Below, in pieces: positions 1 through 13,300 of a stretch of DNA of 64,000 nucleotides. The stretch is taken from the NCBI GenBank assembly GCA_033558025.1, contig JAUCEF010000007.1, positions 2,294,001 through 2,358,000 on the forward strand, in the 5' to 3' direction. The position numbers and the translations under genes were made by a program. The notes beneath the pieces are model-generated. The model was not told the origin of the DNA, did not search any database, and saw only the letters and a program-made list of their open reading frames with translations. Every line of letters begins with the position of its first letter. The stretch's first letter is position 1. Source of the stretch: Phytophthora sp. 'mugwort'. Lineage: Eukaryota; Oomycota; Peronosporomycetes; Peronosporales; Peronosporaceae.

Positions 1-127
1 AGACCTTCTAGATTAACGCAGGACGGGTGCTGCCTGTATGGACACATAACACTTCTTGGAGAGGAACCGTTCGTATCGCAATGGCATTGTATTCACTACA
101 ACTCTGTTGGTTCTCACCTCTTAATCT

Positions 128-3100
128 TTATTCGTCAGCGTCCATAGGAGAAGCAGTCTTTTTGAGGTAATACTCGTTGAAATCAAAGCGGGACATGAGG
201 AACGAAAGGCTTTGCGAGCCGCTGTCCATCATTAAGTACACACAACAGTGAGAACACGAGAACCTTTCATATTAGCAACCGTCAGCAGTTTTGTTCCGTA
301 CCGAATTGAGTTCTGCTTGACGATGTCGAGAAGTTGTAGAAACTGTTTGATGAAATCTTCCGAGATTTCTTCGATCTGGCGCAAGATCTTCGAGTTGGTT
401 CCAAACGTGTCTCGCTCTGCTTGCATACTGTATTCGTCTTCCTCTGGTATTCCCCACGACCCCTGCTCATCAAAATATCATATGCACGTGTTCATTTCTA
501 TGAGTCGATCAAAGACGAGCTGCTTGGTGATATGTCAAACGTACATCAAGTTCCTGGCGCTGAATCAGTTGCTGACGCCTCTCCTCCACGTGTTTTTCGT
601 GCATTGCAGTCGTGTACAAGTTCTCCTGCGCTTTGCAAAATCTGATAATCGTGGCAAAGATGAGCTTGAGCTGTTTCAGAAGTTCTCGCGATTCCTTCAT
701 CATAAAGCCCTACGGAAGGAAGCATCACAAAACACGCTCGTTATTTTCCAGCACCAGCACTGATAAACATGACCTGTTCTTACGTTTTTCTTGATGGATG
801 TAATATACGCCGCGTGGCTTTCAATGAGTCCATCTAAGTCCTTTGCAGCGTTCAGATCCTTTACTAACTTATGCCACGCCGTTTCCAGGACCTAGAGAAG
901 CACAACACCTTGTTCAGAGAACAGCTTTGAATCCAGGACTCATTCAGCGTCTTACCTCAAACATAATATAGTTGAGAAGGTTCGTTATAAAGTGGATCAT
1001 CTCAGATCGTACGAGCTGGCTTCTGTGTAGCACAGGTCGAATTCCCGGCACACATCCCTGTACATCACACCACCAGGTAAACACGTGCAAGTGAGAAACG
1101 TCTGTGACCTTCAGATGTGCGACGCAGCGTACGGTACCTGAACCTCATGTCCAAGATTCATATCCTTTGTCCATGACGCAGACAATGAATGCTCCACGCG
1201 TTTCATTCGCCATAAAAAATCAAAGATCTGCTGGTACTGGAGCATCGAAGGCGCAGGAATGACACTATTCACTGGCGCTTGCAAGTTGTAGTGCAAACAG
1301 AAAATGTCCCAACCAGTATCCGCTGTAACAAACAAAGACACAGACATTTCTAGGTTAGATTATGCCTCGACTGCAGTATTAGATCAGCCATTCGCTTACC
1401 TGAGGATCCTTGGAGTAGTTCGACATCTAGGCGCCCTAGAATATCCCCCGACTAGAGCACACAAATGGTCATCAATGCGAACAACATACACGAAAGCTTA
1501 CACGTCAGAATACAAACCTCAAACTTCGCATTTGAAGCGTTTAGCGCTGTTTCTAGCACGTTTGTAAGCGTATGACGGTATACTTGTGACCCTCGTTTGG
1601 ACAATTCAGGCCCCAATAGATCCATTAAGTATTGAACGAAGTCACCCTGCCGACAGCAAAATACATTATCAGCCTTATCACACCCATTATCAATGAACCG
1701 AGGCATCCATGTCACTCCGTACCTGTCCTAGCAGCAAATAGCGCTTCAATGCTTGGCAATGATCCAGAAGCCGGTACTTCTCCAACAACGTGCGGATCAG
1801 ATACTGGTTCGTTGAGTTTGACACATTCTCAATCACTGTTTCAAGACGCTTTAGCTCTACAAAATAGGCCCATTCGTTTCCAGTCTCCATTCCAATCACG
1901 GCGGTCTCTTGAGCAGCATCCATAACCCACTACGTGAATTAAAAAAAGCAAGCAGCGGTCAGTAACTACCTAACCAAGCTGTCCACAAGCTTCCACTTAC
2001 GTCAGCATTTCCACAGCACTGTCGAATGAAATTAATACTCTTTCCAATGACTAAGATCTTCTTTGCGAGCTCTCTATGCACAAACGAATCAAGAAGCAGA
2101 TGAGTCAGTTGACCACTAGAGAAACTCGAGCAAACATAGAAAGAAAAACATACATCGAGATGAATGTTGGTAGCATTTTCAAGTTCAGCGTGTACTTCTT
2201 GGCCCAGAACTGATCGTCACTCACCGTTGAATCTGCCACCACGAAAAATTCACCCTATTAAATCAATGAGAGATCATGTCCGTACAATGATGTGTCAATG
2301 TAGCTGCCAGCCAAATGCTTCACTTACATGTACATCTTCCAGTTCCCCTTCAAAGACCCATCGCTTAATCATCCGAACGATTGGAGCAGCAATCTGCTTC
2401 AGCACTCTTTGAACGGCTTGTGATACATCTGGATCACCGTGTAATACATGCGAGTGAATACCCGACGCAAGCGCACCACCGCGAAGTCCTTCAACACTGC
2501 AAGCAATACATCACAGATTAATAATCTACTTACAAAATGACTGTTAGAAAATGCAAACCACCGTTTACCTGTCGATTAGACGAGCCATTAACCGCATCCT
2601 GTCTAATGGATCCTGAAGCCACACGATTAATGTCCGCAACGTCAGGCTGCTAACTCTTCGTTCGTGTGGCTGCCTTGTTTCAGCATCTTCATCGATCTGA
2701 GCCGCCAGTACAGCGATCAAGCGGAAATAAACCGCCAGTTCAGTGTTAAGCACATGGCAAAAGCTCTGCCCCACCTACGAGTAGCAAAACCGCACAGGAT
2801 TGCGAGTAAGTCACTTGTGTTAAACATCTACAGCCACAGCTAACAAGCAGCACGAACCAAGCCAAACGCTAATTCTTCGCGATGCTGCTTAATGTACTCC
2901 GAAATCTTGCGGTATATCCAACCGAGGTCGCACAACATATGGATCAGCTCGCGCATGGCTGTTTATCAACCCAAAAGCGTGAGCATTTCCAGTCATTGTG
3001 TAAGAAAGTGCAAGCTCTCACTTACGCGTTGGGACGCCGACGCTGCGTGTGATCTGAAAGCGGTCAGTTGCATCGTCAAAGTACAAGTAGCGCGACTCGA

Positions 3101-4269
3101 TTGCTTGTAAAGCGTACAGAACGTCGCGTAGAAGCACCTCTTCCGGTACATCGAAGGAACAACGTCCTACTACAGCACTAGACCCGGCCGTTGTGCCTGA
3201 AGCAATCGCTGCTGCACTAGAATGTGTACGAGGGCTGCCCTTCCCTCGGTTCGGTTTATGCGTTGGAGCAATGCCGACTGCAAACTTGAACGAGTCTTCC
3301 AACGAATCCACGTCTGTTCTGGATTGCGTTACCGATGAAATAGGTGCCGCATCTTGTCCTCCAAAACTCAACGACGTGACGGGCATCGACTGCGACCGGT
3401 AGTGCGCCGCCAGATCGCCTTTCCTCTCTGACACTGAGCTGTCCAGACTACTGGGCATCGATCCACGCGTCGCAGAATTGTTAATGTTCATGGACGAGAA
3501 GTCCGGGTGATTGTGGACCTCCTCGCTATGTATCAGCGACGAGGCTGTGTCCATCAGGCCATAGAGCAACACCAACGCCTCCCTACGCATCAACAAGAGC
3601 AACAGTCAGCAGCCAATTCAAAGAACGACACGAAAAGGCAGTACAATACGTCTTCTTATCCAGGTTGTTGAACTTGACGAAGCGCGAGTAGACCTCGTTG
3701 AGCCTCGTGGCCGTCTCCTGCGGGTTGGCGTAGAACTGCGGGGTGTCCGTCACGATCTTGCGCTTGATCTTCTCCAGCACAGAAAACTACAAACATACAC
3801 GTTCTCTTATTAGCTGCATGGCACCAGGATTGAAACGGCAACTGCAGCTAGCACGTACACAGTCGGTCTGTGAGACAGAGGACACGGCGTCGTGCAGCCG
3901 GACGACGGTGCGTCGCGTGGTAATGGCGGATGCCGCGCCGTGTACCTTGGCCAGCAGCTTGTCCACCAGCACGTTAATGTCTCGCGGACTTCGGGTGCTC
4001 GAGCTGCGGCGAGTGCTCATGGCGACGGCCGTGGCGGACACGTGGGCCCCGAGTGATGGCCGGTGAAGGCTGTCGCTGCTGCTGCTATTGTTGCTGGCCG
4101 GGAAGCTGGAGCCGCGCGAGCGTGACGAGGACGCGGTGGCGGATGGCGCGTCGTTGGAGATATCGTAGCCTTGTCTACTGCTACCCACGGAGCTGCTGTG
4201 GCCGCGCGACGGCGGGCCAAGCCGCTCGGCGCGGCGCTTCAAGCGCGCAGACTGCCGATCCGAGCTCAT
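128..4269 (-). CDS. Gamma-tubulin complex component 3 (GCP3/Spc98-like), multi-exon
   Basis: GCP3 is a core subunit of the gamma-tubulin ring complex, which nucleates microtubules at spindle poles and basal bodies. The ATG is at 4269-4267 and the stop at 130-128, giving about 15 exons split by short GT-AG introns. Clear early exons are 4269-3859, 3786-3650, 3582-3026 and one ending at 2858; later boundaries are approximate. The N-terminus is Ser-rich and disordered. Family landmarks follow in order: LLRDVLYALQAIESRYLYFD near 3.1 kb, FGL joined to VGQSFCHVLN near 2.8 kb, the WLQDPLDRMRLMARLI helix near 2.6 kb, ILGRLDVELL joined to TDTGWDIFCLHY near 1.3-1.4 kb, FDFLWRMKRVE near 1.2 kb, and the C-terminal SRFDFNEYYL at 150-190. 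The DTGWD and FLWRxKR motifs point to GCP3 rather than GCP2. The gene is divergent from leucyl-tRNA synthetase. Confidence 0.88.
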
Positions 4270-4574
4270 CGTTGCCGAGTGTAAACTATCGTTAGTTTAC
4301 TTTGACATAGTAGTATCGCCGTTGAATATTATGGTACGTAAATGCTATCTAGTTTGTCTGGGGATAATACTACTATTGCTGTGTTTCAGATTTGCGCAAA
4401 CATCATGATATATCTGCAGAGTAGTGCATTACTCTACAGATATAGTACACTTGTTAATATTACTAGACATTTCTTGAAAATTACAGGCTTAGCCCTGACG
4501 TTTGCTGCCCAGCAACATTTTATCCTTCACAATCTTTTTCAGTGGCCCCCAAGCCCCCCGAAGGAACTCAAAGG
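4270..4574. promoter_or_regulatory. Divergent intergenic region between GCP3 and leucyl-tRNA synthetase
   Basis: About 300 bp separate the two start codons and must hold both promoters. The stretch is AT-richer than its neighbours. A pyrimidine-rich tract ending in TTTTTCAG just before 4543 looks like a 3' splice site, and GTACGTA at 4334 looks like a donor, so a 5'-UTR intron for the synthetase is possible. I see no clear oomycete initiator here. Confidence 0.4.
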
Positions 4575-7500
4575 ATGGAGAACGTGACGGTCAAGATGGA
4601 CGACGTGCAGCTGGAGGACGGCGCCGCGCCCGTCAAGAAGATGGCGCGCCGCGACCACCTGATCGACATCGAGCACGAGGTGATCGCCAAATGGGACGCT
4701 GTCAAGCTCTTCGAGTCGGACCCGGACCCGAGCAAGGCCAAGTATATGGTCACGTTTCCCTACCCATATATGAATGGTTACTTGCATGTGGGCCACCTGT
4801 TTACGCTCATGAAGGTCGAGTTTGCCTCACGCTACCACCGTCTTAAAGGAGAGAACGTCATCTTCCCCTTTGGCTTCCATTGTACGGGGATGCCCATCCA
4901 GGCCGCCGCTAATAAGCTCAAGCGTGAGCTCGAGCAGTACGGCAACCCGCCCGACTTCTCACGCGACCTCGAAGGGGAGACTGCGCCCAAAACCGTCGCC
5001 AAGAGCGCCGAGGGATCGCTGAACAAGGCCCATGGCAAGAAGTCCAAGGCTGCTGCCAAGACGGGTGGTGTTGTGCATCAGTATGACATTCTCAAGATCT
5101 CGCACATCCCTGAAGACGAGATCCCCAAGTTCCACGACCCGTTCTACTGGCTCCGGTACTTCCCGCCTCATGCCATGGCCGATCTCAAGCGCTTCGGCAT
5201 GAACATTGACTGGCGCCGCTCCTTCATCACGACGGACGTCAACCCTTTCTACGATGCCTTTGTCACGTGGCAGCTCAACAAGCTCAATGAACATGGTCGC
5301 GTCGTGCGTGGCAAACGTCCCAACGTCTACTCGATCCTGGATGGACAGAGCTGTGCTGACCACGACCGCGCCTCGGGTGAGGGTGTCGGCCCGCAAGAGT
5401 ACACACTCGCCAAGCTGCGTGTGCAGGAACCGTTCCCGGAAAAGCTGGCGTCGCTTACTGGCAAGAAGGTGTATCTGGCTGCCGCGACGCTGCGTCCCGA
5501 GACGCTGTACGGCCAGACCAACTGCTTTGTGCTGCCCGAGGGCGACTACGGCGCCTTCCTCATCAATGACGACCAGGATGTGTTTGTGATGAGCCGTCGT
5601 GCTGCCCGTAATCTGGCCCACCAAGAATACTCACGTGTCTGGGGCAAGGAAGAATGTCTGCTTGAGATGAAGGGCTGGGACCTGCTGGGCTTGCCGCTTT
5701 CGTCGCCCAACGCGCCGTACGACACGATCTACACCCTGCCACTGCTCACCATCTCCATGGGCAAAGGTACGGGTGTGGTGATGAGCGTACCGTCGGACTC
5801 GCCGGATGATTTCGCTGCGTTCCGTGATCTCAAGCAGAAGGGTGCTCTACGTGAGAAGTACGGCATTGAGGACCACATGGTGCTGCCATACGAACCCGTG
5901 CCGATTATCGAGATCCCGGGCTTTGGTGACATGGCTGCCGAGAAGGTCTGCAACGACCTCAAGATTGTATCGCAGAACGACAAGGACAAGCTGGCCAAGG
6001 CCAAGGAGCTCGTGTACCTTAAGGGTTTCTATGAAGGTGTCCTTCTTGTAGGTTCACAGAAGGGTCAGAAAGTGTGTGATGCCAAGACTGTCATGCGCCA
6101 GGAGCTGCTGGATGCTGGCAACGCCATCCCATACTGGGAGCCCGAGTCGCTTGTGATGTCGCGCAGTGGCGACGAGTGCGTCGTTGCTCATCTGGACCAA
6201 TGGTATCTGACCTATGGCGCTGAGGACTGGAAGAAGCGCGTGATGGACCACATCAGTGACCCCAAGTGCTTTGACGCTTACAACCCCGTGGCGCTTGGTG
6301 AATACAAGTCTACTCTTGGCTGGTTGAAGGAATGGGCGCCATGCCGTCAGTCTGGTCTGGGCACGCGTCTTCCGTGGGACCCTGAGTTCGTGGTGGAGTC
6401 GCTCACGGACTCGACAATCTACATGGCATACTACACTATTGCGCACCACTTGCAGGCCAACCTGGACGGATCGAAACTGGGCCCGCACGGTATTAAACCT
6501 GAGCAAATGACGAAGGAGGTGTTTGACTATATTTTCCTAAAGGCGTCGCCGCCCACCGAATCTACGATCCCGCTGGCTGTGCTGAAGCAGATCCGCGACG
6601 AGTTCGAGTACTGGTACCCCGTTGACGTCCGCGCGTCCGGCAAGGACCTGATCCGCAACCACTTGACGATGTGCCTGTATAACCACGCTGAGATTTGGCG
6701 TGATGACCCATCCAAATGGCCGCGTGGGTTCTTCACGAACGGCCACGTGCAGGTGGACGGCAAGAAGATGTCCAAGTCGATGGGGAACTTCCTAACGCTC
6801 AAGGACTGCGCCGTCGAGTTCGGTGCTGATGCCACTCGTTTCGCTTGCGCTGACGCTGGTGATGGCATGGACGACGCCAACTACGCTCTGGACACGTGCC
6901 GCATGGCTATCCTGCGTCTCACCACTGAAGAGGAGTGGATTAAGCGCACAGTGGAGGAAAAAGATTCGCTGCGTACGGGTGAGCTCAACTTCAATGACAA
7001 GGTGTTTATGAGCCAGATGAACAACCTCATCAGTACGACGGCATCGTTCTATGAGCGTCTTCTGTGGCGTGAGGGTCTCCACTCGGGTTTCTTCGAGTAC
7101 CAGATTGCCCGCGACTCGTACCGTGACATCTGTGTCCGTAGCGAGGTGCCGATGCATCATGATGTTATCATGCGCTTCATTGAGTCGCAGCTTGTCATCT
7201 TCTCGCCCATTTGTCCGCACTTTTGCGAATACATGTGGACTGCTATTGGCAAGGAGGGCTTCGTGTCGGTGGCCCCCTGGCCGTTGACTCAGGAGGTCGA
7301 CCACGCTCTTCTCCGTGCGGGTGACTTCCTGAACAAAGTGACCCGTAGCTTCCGTGAAACTCTGACCAAGAGCAGCAACAAGAAGAAGGGTAAGAAGGGA
7401 GCTGCACCAGTCAAGCCGGCCAAAAGGCCTACGCACGCTCAAGTGTACCTGACCACAGAGTTCCCGGAGTGGCAGCAGAAGGTGCTCGTGTTCATGGACT

Positions 7501-7990
7501 GGCAGTTCGATGATGACACACAGCAGTTCCCTTTTGACTTTATGAAGCATCTCAAGGGTTGGATCAACGAGAACGACTCGCTGAAGAAGCTCACGAAGAA
7601 CGTGATGCAGTTCGCTGCCTTTGTCAAGGCCGAGGTTGAGCTGCGTGGGCGGGAGGCTATGGAACTGAGGTACGGTACTTGCAGTTGGATACTACTGCTG
7701 AGCGGTTTACTAATGATTTGGATGCTATGAAATGCAGGATGCCGTACGACCAGAAGAGTGTGCTTGCGTCTAACAAGCTGTATCTCTGCCGATCGCTGGA
7801 CCTTCAGGACATTGACGTAAGACGGCAGCAACGATGTGAGTATGTCAGTGATAAAACTTGTGTATCTAACACTGTGTAATGTGGATTTGTTCAGTTTTTC
7901 TACGTTGGCGAGGAGATCCCGAACGCGGACGTGAAGAAGATGGAGTCGGCGTCGCCGGGCAAGCCCGCCATCTACGTCTACGCCCAGTAA
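4575..7990 (+). CDS. Cytosolic leucyl-tRNA synthetase, three exons
   Basis: This enzyme charges tRNA-Leu for cytoplasmic translation. It is the long eukaryotic/archaeal type, 1089 residues from the chosen ATG at 4575. The same frame opens at 4542, but there only through a GTG beside a likely splice acceptor. The class I HIGH box appears as HVGH in [12 protein letters not shown] near residue 70, the editing insert follows, and the KMSKS box is exact in [10 protein letters not shown] near residue 740. Exon 1 ends at 7669. Intron 1 (7670-7737) carries a TTTACTAAT branch-site-like sequence. Exon 2 is 7738-7816 and exon 3 is 7895-7990. The joins keep the frame, giving exactly 1090 codons, and the C-terminus reads YVYAQ. 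Reading through intron 1 would instead give a false stop at 7730. The gene is convergent with eIF2 gamma. Confidence 0.95.
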
Positions 7991-8325
7991 GGTCGGTAGT
8001 AGTAGTAGGTCGACAGTGTTGTGCTTCTTTTCCCGCTGTTGCATTAGCTGGTGATGTCAGGCAAGTATTACTTTTCCGCCTCGTGTTTTAGATAAGTGCA
8101 GTCACACGTCTGCAAGTCATACATGTACCTTGCATTAGTTGAGACTTACTCGTAATTGCTTCAGCACAAAACGAAGAAGGGCGAAATGCTAGAGACTGGA
8201 ATTACCATTACGACACGAGCAGCAGCCCCCGCTCTTCCGTCTCCATCTGATCCTTTCCTTGCTTCCTTCCTCTGGCGCGCTCGATGGCTTCCTCTTCGTT
8301 GCGGCGACACGGACGGGATATGTAT
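7991..8325. other. Tail-to-tail spacer with two 3' UTRs
   Basis: This 335-bp spacer lies between the leucyl-tRNA synthetase stop and the eIF2 gamma stop. I see no gene, repeat or RNA structure in it. It presumably carries both 3' UTRs and poly(A) signals. Confidence 0.5.
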
Positions 8326-9808
8326 CTATTCGGCGTCAGCAATCTCGATCCGGCTGCCACGGCGGATCTGGCCCCAACCGATAAGACGCCAATGCTTATC
8401 AATCCGGCGACTGATAGCGATCTTCTCGCCCTCCTGAGTGCACACGGGAACCGTGAGCAGAATCTTGGCAAGATCCTGCTTCACAGCGAGCACCTTACCA
8501 CCAGTAGCCGTGGAACCGATGTTCACCATGAGCACCTCAGCCTTCGAGAGCTTCTGCACCTTGGAGGCCTTGCTGCCCTCCTGGGTCTTCACACCCAGCA
8601 GACGCTTCAGCAGATAGAAGTTAATTTCGAGCTCCGTGAACACATGCGGTAGACTGCCCTTCAGACCCAGCACTTGACCCACCAGACGATCCGAACGTGT
8701 GAGCGTTGGGTCAATGTGCGTTCCTACGCCAATGAGACCACCAGGCACAGCAAACTGCAGGTCGTTCTTCTCGGCGTATAGCGACACAATGCGCGAGAAG
8801 ATGGGGACACACGTCATCTTGCCCTCCTCGTCCTTGCTGACAATACCGGGGCGCACCTCGATCTCGTCACCAACACGTAGCACACCTTCCAGGATAGAGC
8901 CACCAGCGACACCACCCTTGAGGTTCTCGACGTCCTCACCGGGTTTGTTGACATCGAATGAACGAATGACAATCAGCTTGGGCTTCGACGTGAAGTCGCG
9001 CTTCGGGATCGGAATGTTGCGGCAAATGTACTCGCACACCACGTCCACATTGTACTTGAGCACGGCCGAGATCGGGATGATCGGGGCGTCGTGGGCGACC
9101 GTACCGGCTACAAACTTCTTGATCTGTTCGTGCTGGGCCACAGCGGCGTCCTCCTTGATCAGATCCACCTTGTTCTGCAAGATGATGATGTTCTGAAGAC
9201 GCATAATCTCGATAGCAGCCAAGTGTTCGGACGTCTGGGGCTGCGGACACACCTCGTTACCGGCAACCAGCAGCAGCGCGGCGTCCATGACAGCAGCACC
9301 GTTAAGCATCGTAGCCATGAGAATGTCGTGACCGGGACAATCTACGAACGAAACGTGACGCTGCAGCACCCAGGTGGTCTTCTCGTCGTTCTCGTCCACA
9401 AAGCGGTCAGGCTTGGAGCTCCCAAACGCGCGATAGCAGCCGATACCTGTGCCGTTCTCGGCGCGATAGATCTTGGCGTTGGCATAGCCGAGCTTGATGG
9501 TGATGTTACGCTCCAGCTCGTTCTTGAACCGCACCGTCTGCACGCCCGAGATGGCTTTCACCACCGTTGATTTACCGTGGGCGACGTGTCCAATGGTACC
9601 GATGTTGATTGTGGCCTGGTCGCGGGTAAAAACACAATAAACAATAATGAGGAACCTGATCTCCTGGTCTCTCGTACCACACTATTCTCGGATGATAAGG
9701 AAGGCGCACCTGACGACTGATGACCTCTGGGGTGAGTGGGGTGAGCTCCTCGATCTTGAGCTTGGACAGGTCCTGCACCGCCAAGTGCTTCATCACGAGT
9801 TCCGGCAT
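8326..9808 (-). CDS. Translation initiation factor eIF2 subunit gamma
   Basis: This GTPase subunit of the eIF2 ternary complex delivers Met-tRNAi to the 40S subunit. There are two exons, 9808-9710 and 9615-8326, with a 94-bp GT-AG intron, giving 462 residues (human about 472). The P-loop spans the splice join (GHVAHGKS), G3 is DCPGHD and G4 is NKVD. The elF2-gamma-specific segment [10 protein letters not shown] follows G3. The C-terminal domain ends [13 protein letters not shown] chose the ATG at 9808 (MPELVMKHL), which fits the usual short N-terminus; an in-frame ATG at 9862 adds 18 poorly conserved residues. A weak CTCATTA initiator-like motif on the minus strand at 9834-9840 would place transcription start downstream of 9862, supporting the shorter start. 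The gene is head-to-head with the CFAP57-like gene. Confidence 0.95.
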
Positions 9809-10311
9809 ATTTAATTTGATGGTGTAGTGGTGATAATGAGGGGAGTCTCCTTGTCTGGGCATTCATGTTTATCATAAAGTAACGTTAGTACTCAGTCCTG
9901 CAGTCCCATTGTGTATCAGTAGCCCCAGGAGCAATGGGCGCCAGGCTGTAGAAGACGTAAGCGAGAGGGACCAGAAGTTAACAGAACCACGCACAGACCC
10001 CTCTCCTCCGCCTCCAAGTCGGCCACATGACTTGTGATGGGTCTACGCCCTACTTATTGCCCTTCCTACATGCACACCGGCGTCTGGGTGCCGGCCTCAC
10101 CTGCTCGACGCGGTCCGAAGATTGCAAGCCACTGGACGCCAAAGGGGAAGCGGAATGCCTGTGCCGAGGAAAAATCTGCTGGCAGGCACGACGTGGGCAA
10201 ACATTTACGTACATTTGGTGTGTCGTACAGCACAATAAATTGCAATATATGGCGCCCAATCGGTTTTAGAGCACGAAGCGGCACTTCAACCAATAGCTCC
10301 GCACGCTGACC
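9809..10311. promoter_or_regulatory. Divergent promoter region, eIF2 gamma / CFAP57-like
   Basis: This 500-bp head-to-head spacer has CCAAT at 10256-10260 and 10290-10294, the second 18 bp before the CFAP57-like ATG. These could be chance matches. No other gene is supported here. Confidence 0.3.
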
Positions 10312-13300
10312 ATGCCGGGCGGCGTCAGCAACAACAGCAGCGCGCCAGGGCTCGTCCATCGGTAAGGTACCACGTCCTCTGCATGTATGGTATTGCCTCC
10401 GCCAGTACTAATTCTCCTGCTGCTCATCAGCCACTTGTTCGGGCTCAAGGGAAGTGTGCACAACAACATCGCGTTCGCGGACGAGGGCGTGCTCGTGTAT
10501 CCATGCGGCCACAACGCTGTCGTCTATAACCTCGAGTCCAAGGAGCAACAGTTCATACATGGTGTAGAGATGGCGGGGCGCGGCATCACGGCGCTCGCCG
10601 TGGCACCCAACAAGCGCTATGTGGCCGTGGCGGAGCAGGCAGAACGCGCGGTCGTACACATCTACGACCTTAATACGCTACGACGCCGCAAGACACTAAC
10701 GCTCAGCGACGGACTGGCGGATACTTGCGTCTGGGTAGCCTTCTCGGGCGATAGCAAGTACTGCCTCACGCAAGGAGGTGCGCCCGACTGGGTGCTTTCG
10801 CTCTGGCTGTGGGAGAAGACCAAGCTGCTCGCGAGTGTGAAAGCTTCAACGCCACAGGGGAATACGGTGCATCAGGCGGATTTTAGTCCCAATGACCCGC
10901 TGACAATTTGTGCGAGTGGCAACGGATTACTGAAGTTCTTTCGGTTCACGGACGGCCAGCTTCGACTGCAGAGTACCCCTTTAAAGCGTGAGCCCGCGCA
11001 CTTCCTTCGCCACGCATGGGTCACGGACGACCGCGTTGTCGCTGCAGCAGACTCGGGGGAATTGTGGCTGTTTGAACAGTTCGAGTTCAGGCAGATCTTG
11101 ACCCCGTCGACGACTGGTACAACAGGTGACGGTAGCTTTGTGGGCTCGTTGCTGGGCTACTCGAAAGGGTTTGTTTGTGGCGGATCAGGGGGTTGTGTGC
11201 GCATTTACGACCGAAGTGATGATGGAGGATCTCGCGAATACTACAAAAAGGCAAAGACGTTTCGAATCGAAGGAGATACAAGCACAATCAAAGACTTGGC
11301 AATCAGTCCAAGTGAAGATCTGCTTGTATGCTCACTTGAAAACAATCAGCTGTACGCGCTCACGCTCTCAAGCACTGATATCCTTAAGGAAGATGCCATG
11401 AATTTCGAGCTCGTCTCGACCTCGTTCCACGCACCGAACGGCAATGGGAGCTGTCAAATCACCGGATTGGACACGTGCATTCGCAAGCCTCTGGTAGTAA
11501 CGTGTGCACTCGATCGATCGGTGCGAGTATGGAATTACCTGGACAAGTCAACTGATATCCTCAAGTTCTTCCGTGAAGATGCCCTATGTGTGGCCTTCCA
11601 TCCGTCAGGCTTGCACGTCGTTGTGGGATTTACTGACAAGCTGCGAATGCTCAACGTACTGATGGACGACATTCGCTCGTGCCGTGAATTTGCCATCAAA
11701 GGCTGTCGTGAGGTGCGTTTCGCGCACGGTGGACAATTTTTCGCTGCAGCAAACAACAACGTCGTCCATGTGTATGCTACATACACCGGCGAATTGGTGG
11801 CCGTATTACGTGGGCATTCGAATCGCGTGACGGCCATTTCATGGAAACCTGACGACCGGAAGCTACTTACATCCGGTGCCGATGGTACAGTGCTGCTATG
11901 GAGCCTACGTGCAGCACAAAAAGTTGGTGACGGTCATTCGCAGGCACGTTGTTCATACATTGACGCCGTGTTATCTCCTGAAGGGGATGTAGCCTACGTC
12001 ACAGGCTCCGACAATATGCTAAAGGAGATTGACATAGCGACGGGCCTTTCGCGGACCGAGCATTGGACTGGCGGCAGTGGAGTGACTTTGGGTCCGTTAG
12101 CCCTCGCAAATTCGCAGCAAGTGCTCTTTGTTGGATCAGCAGAGCCCGGTCGGCCCGGTGTGGTGAGGCTATACCGTTTGCCACTGGAGAAAGACCGCCC
12201 GCCGCCAACACCTGCATTATTAAGCAGTGGAGGACAGCCGTCTACTTCACCAGGCTCCATTTTGCCAGGTCAGACGGGATCGACATTAATATCTGCGGCA
12301 TCAGGCACAGGTTCAATGTCCCAGTCATACGCTGAGTACCATTGCCACGATCTCCCGGTATCACGACTTCGTCTATCATTTGACAACCAATTCCTCTTCT
12401 CGGCAGGTGAAGATGGCTCGCTATGTATCTTTGAAACGCAAAATGTGATCGGAAAAGGAAGTGGCAGTGGTGTTAGCAGCGGCCCAGGAGGAGGCGTGAT
12501 TGGTTCCAGAGAAGCACGAAGCGATAGCACTGCGCTTGGAGCGGGTGGCAACGGTGCTAATGGCTCGGGACTGCCCTTTGCGGAGGAAATTCTGGTGACC
12601 AAATCGGATTTGGAGGAGAAAAATCGTCTGATGAACGAGCTCAAGTCGAAGGTGGATGAACTCACACTGCACAATGAGTATCAGCTTCGGCTAAAGGACC
12701 TCAACTACAAGGAAAAGATCAAGGAGGTATCGGACAAGTTTACAGCTGAATTGACACAAGATCGGCAACGCTGTGGCGATTTGCAAAGTGATAAGACCGA
12801 AATGGAGAATGAATACCAAAAGAAGATGCGGGAAATGGCTGCGACTCATCGTAGTGAAGTACAGGAGCTGAAAACGACGTATGAAGCGAAAGTTGAGGCA
12901 GAAAAAGCGCGCTACGCAGCACTGGAACAGGCACGTGGCGAACAGAACACGCGGTTTGAGGAAGAAAACCACCTACTCGTTGAGAGTCACACGCAATTTC
13001 TAGCCGAAATGACAACAGAGTACGACCAGAAAGTAGCACATGAGCAAGAACTGCAGGCCGTCTGTGCACGGGCCAAGGAGGAACTCATTGCAGCAAATGA
13101 AGCGCTAAAGCGAGCTCTCGAAGAGGATGCAGAACTCGAAGTAGAAGAGCTGAAGACCAAGTACGAATTGAAACTGTCAGATGAGCGCGAGGCAACGCTA
13201 CGTCTCAAAGGCGAGAACGGTATCATGAAGAAGAAGTTTTCTGCTTTGCAAAAAGACATTGAAGACCAACGCGAAGAGATTCGCTCACTCGAAGAAAAGG

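Noticed and set aside
4331..4542. ATG at 4331 followed by GTACGTA as first coding exon of leucyl-tRNA synthetase
   Set aside because: Joining it to the acceptor at 4543 gives the wrong frame. A 5'-UTR intron remains possible.
6792..7550. 252-codon minus-strand frame inside leucyl-tRNA synthetase
   Set aside because: It is a shadow of a strongly conserved sense coding region including the KMSKS box.
10387..10430. Signal-peptide-like N-terminus MVLPPPVLILLLL for the CFAP57-like protein
   Set aside because: It is translated intron. The branch site and acceptor lie within it, and a spliced upstream exon fits the family.
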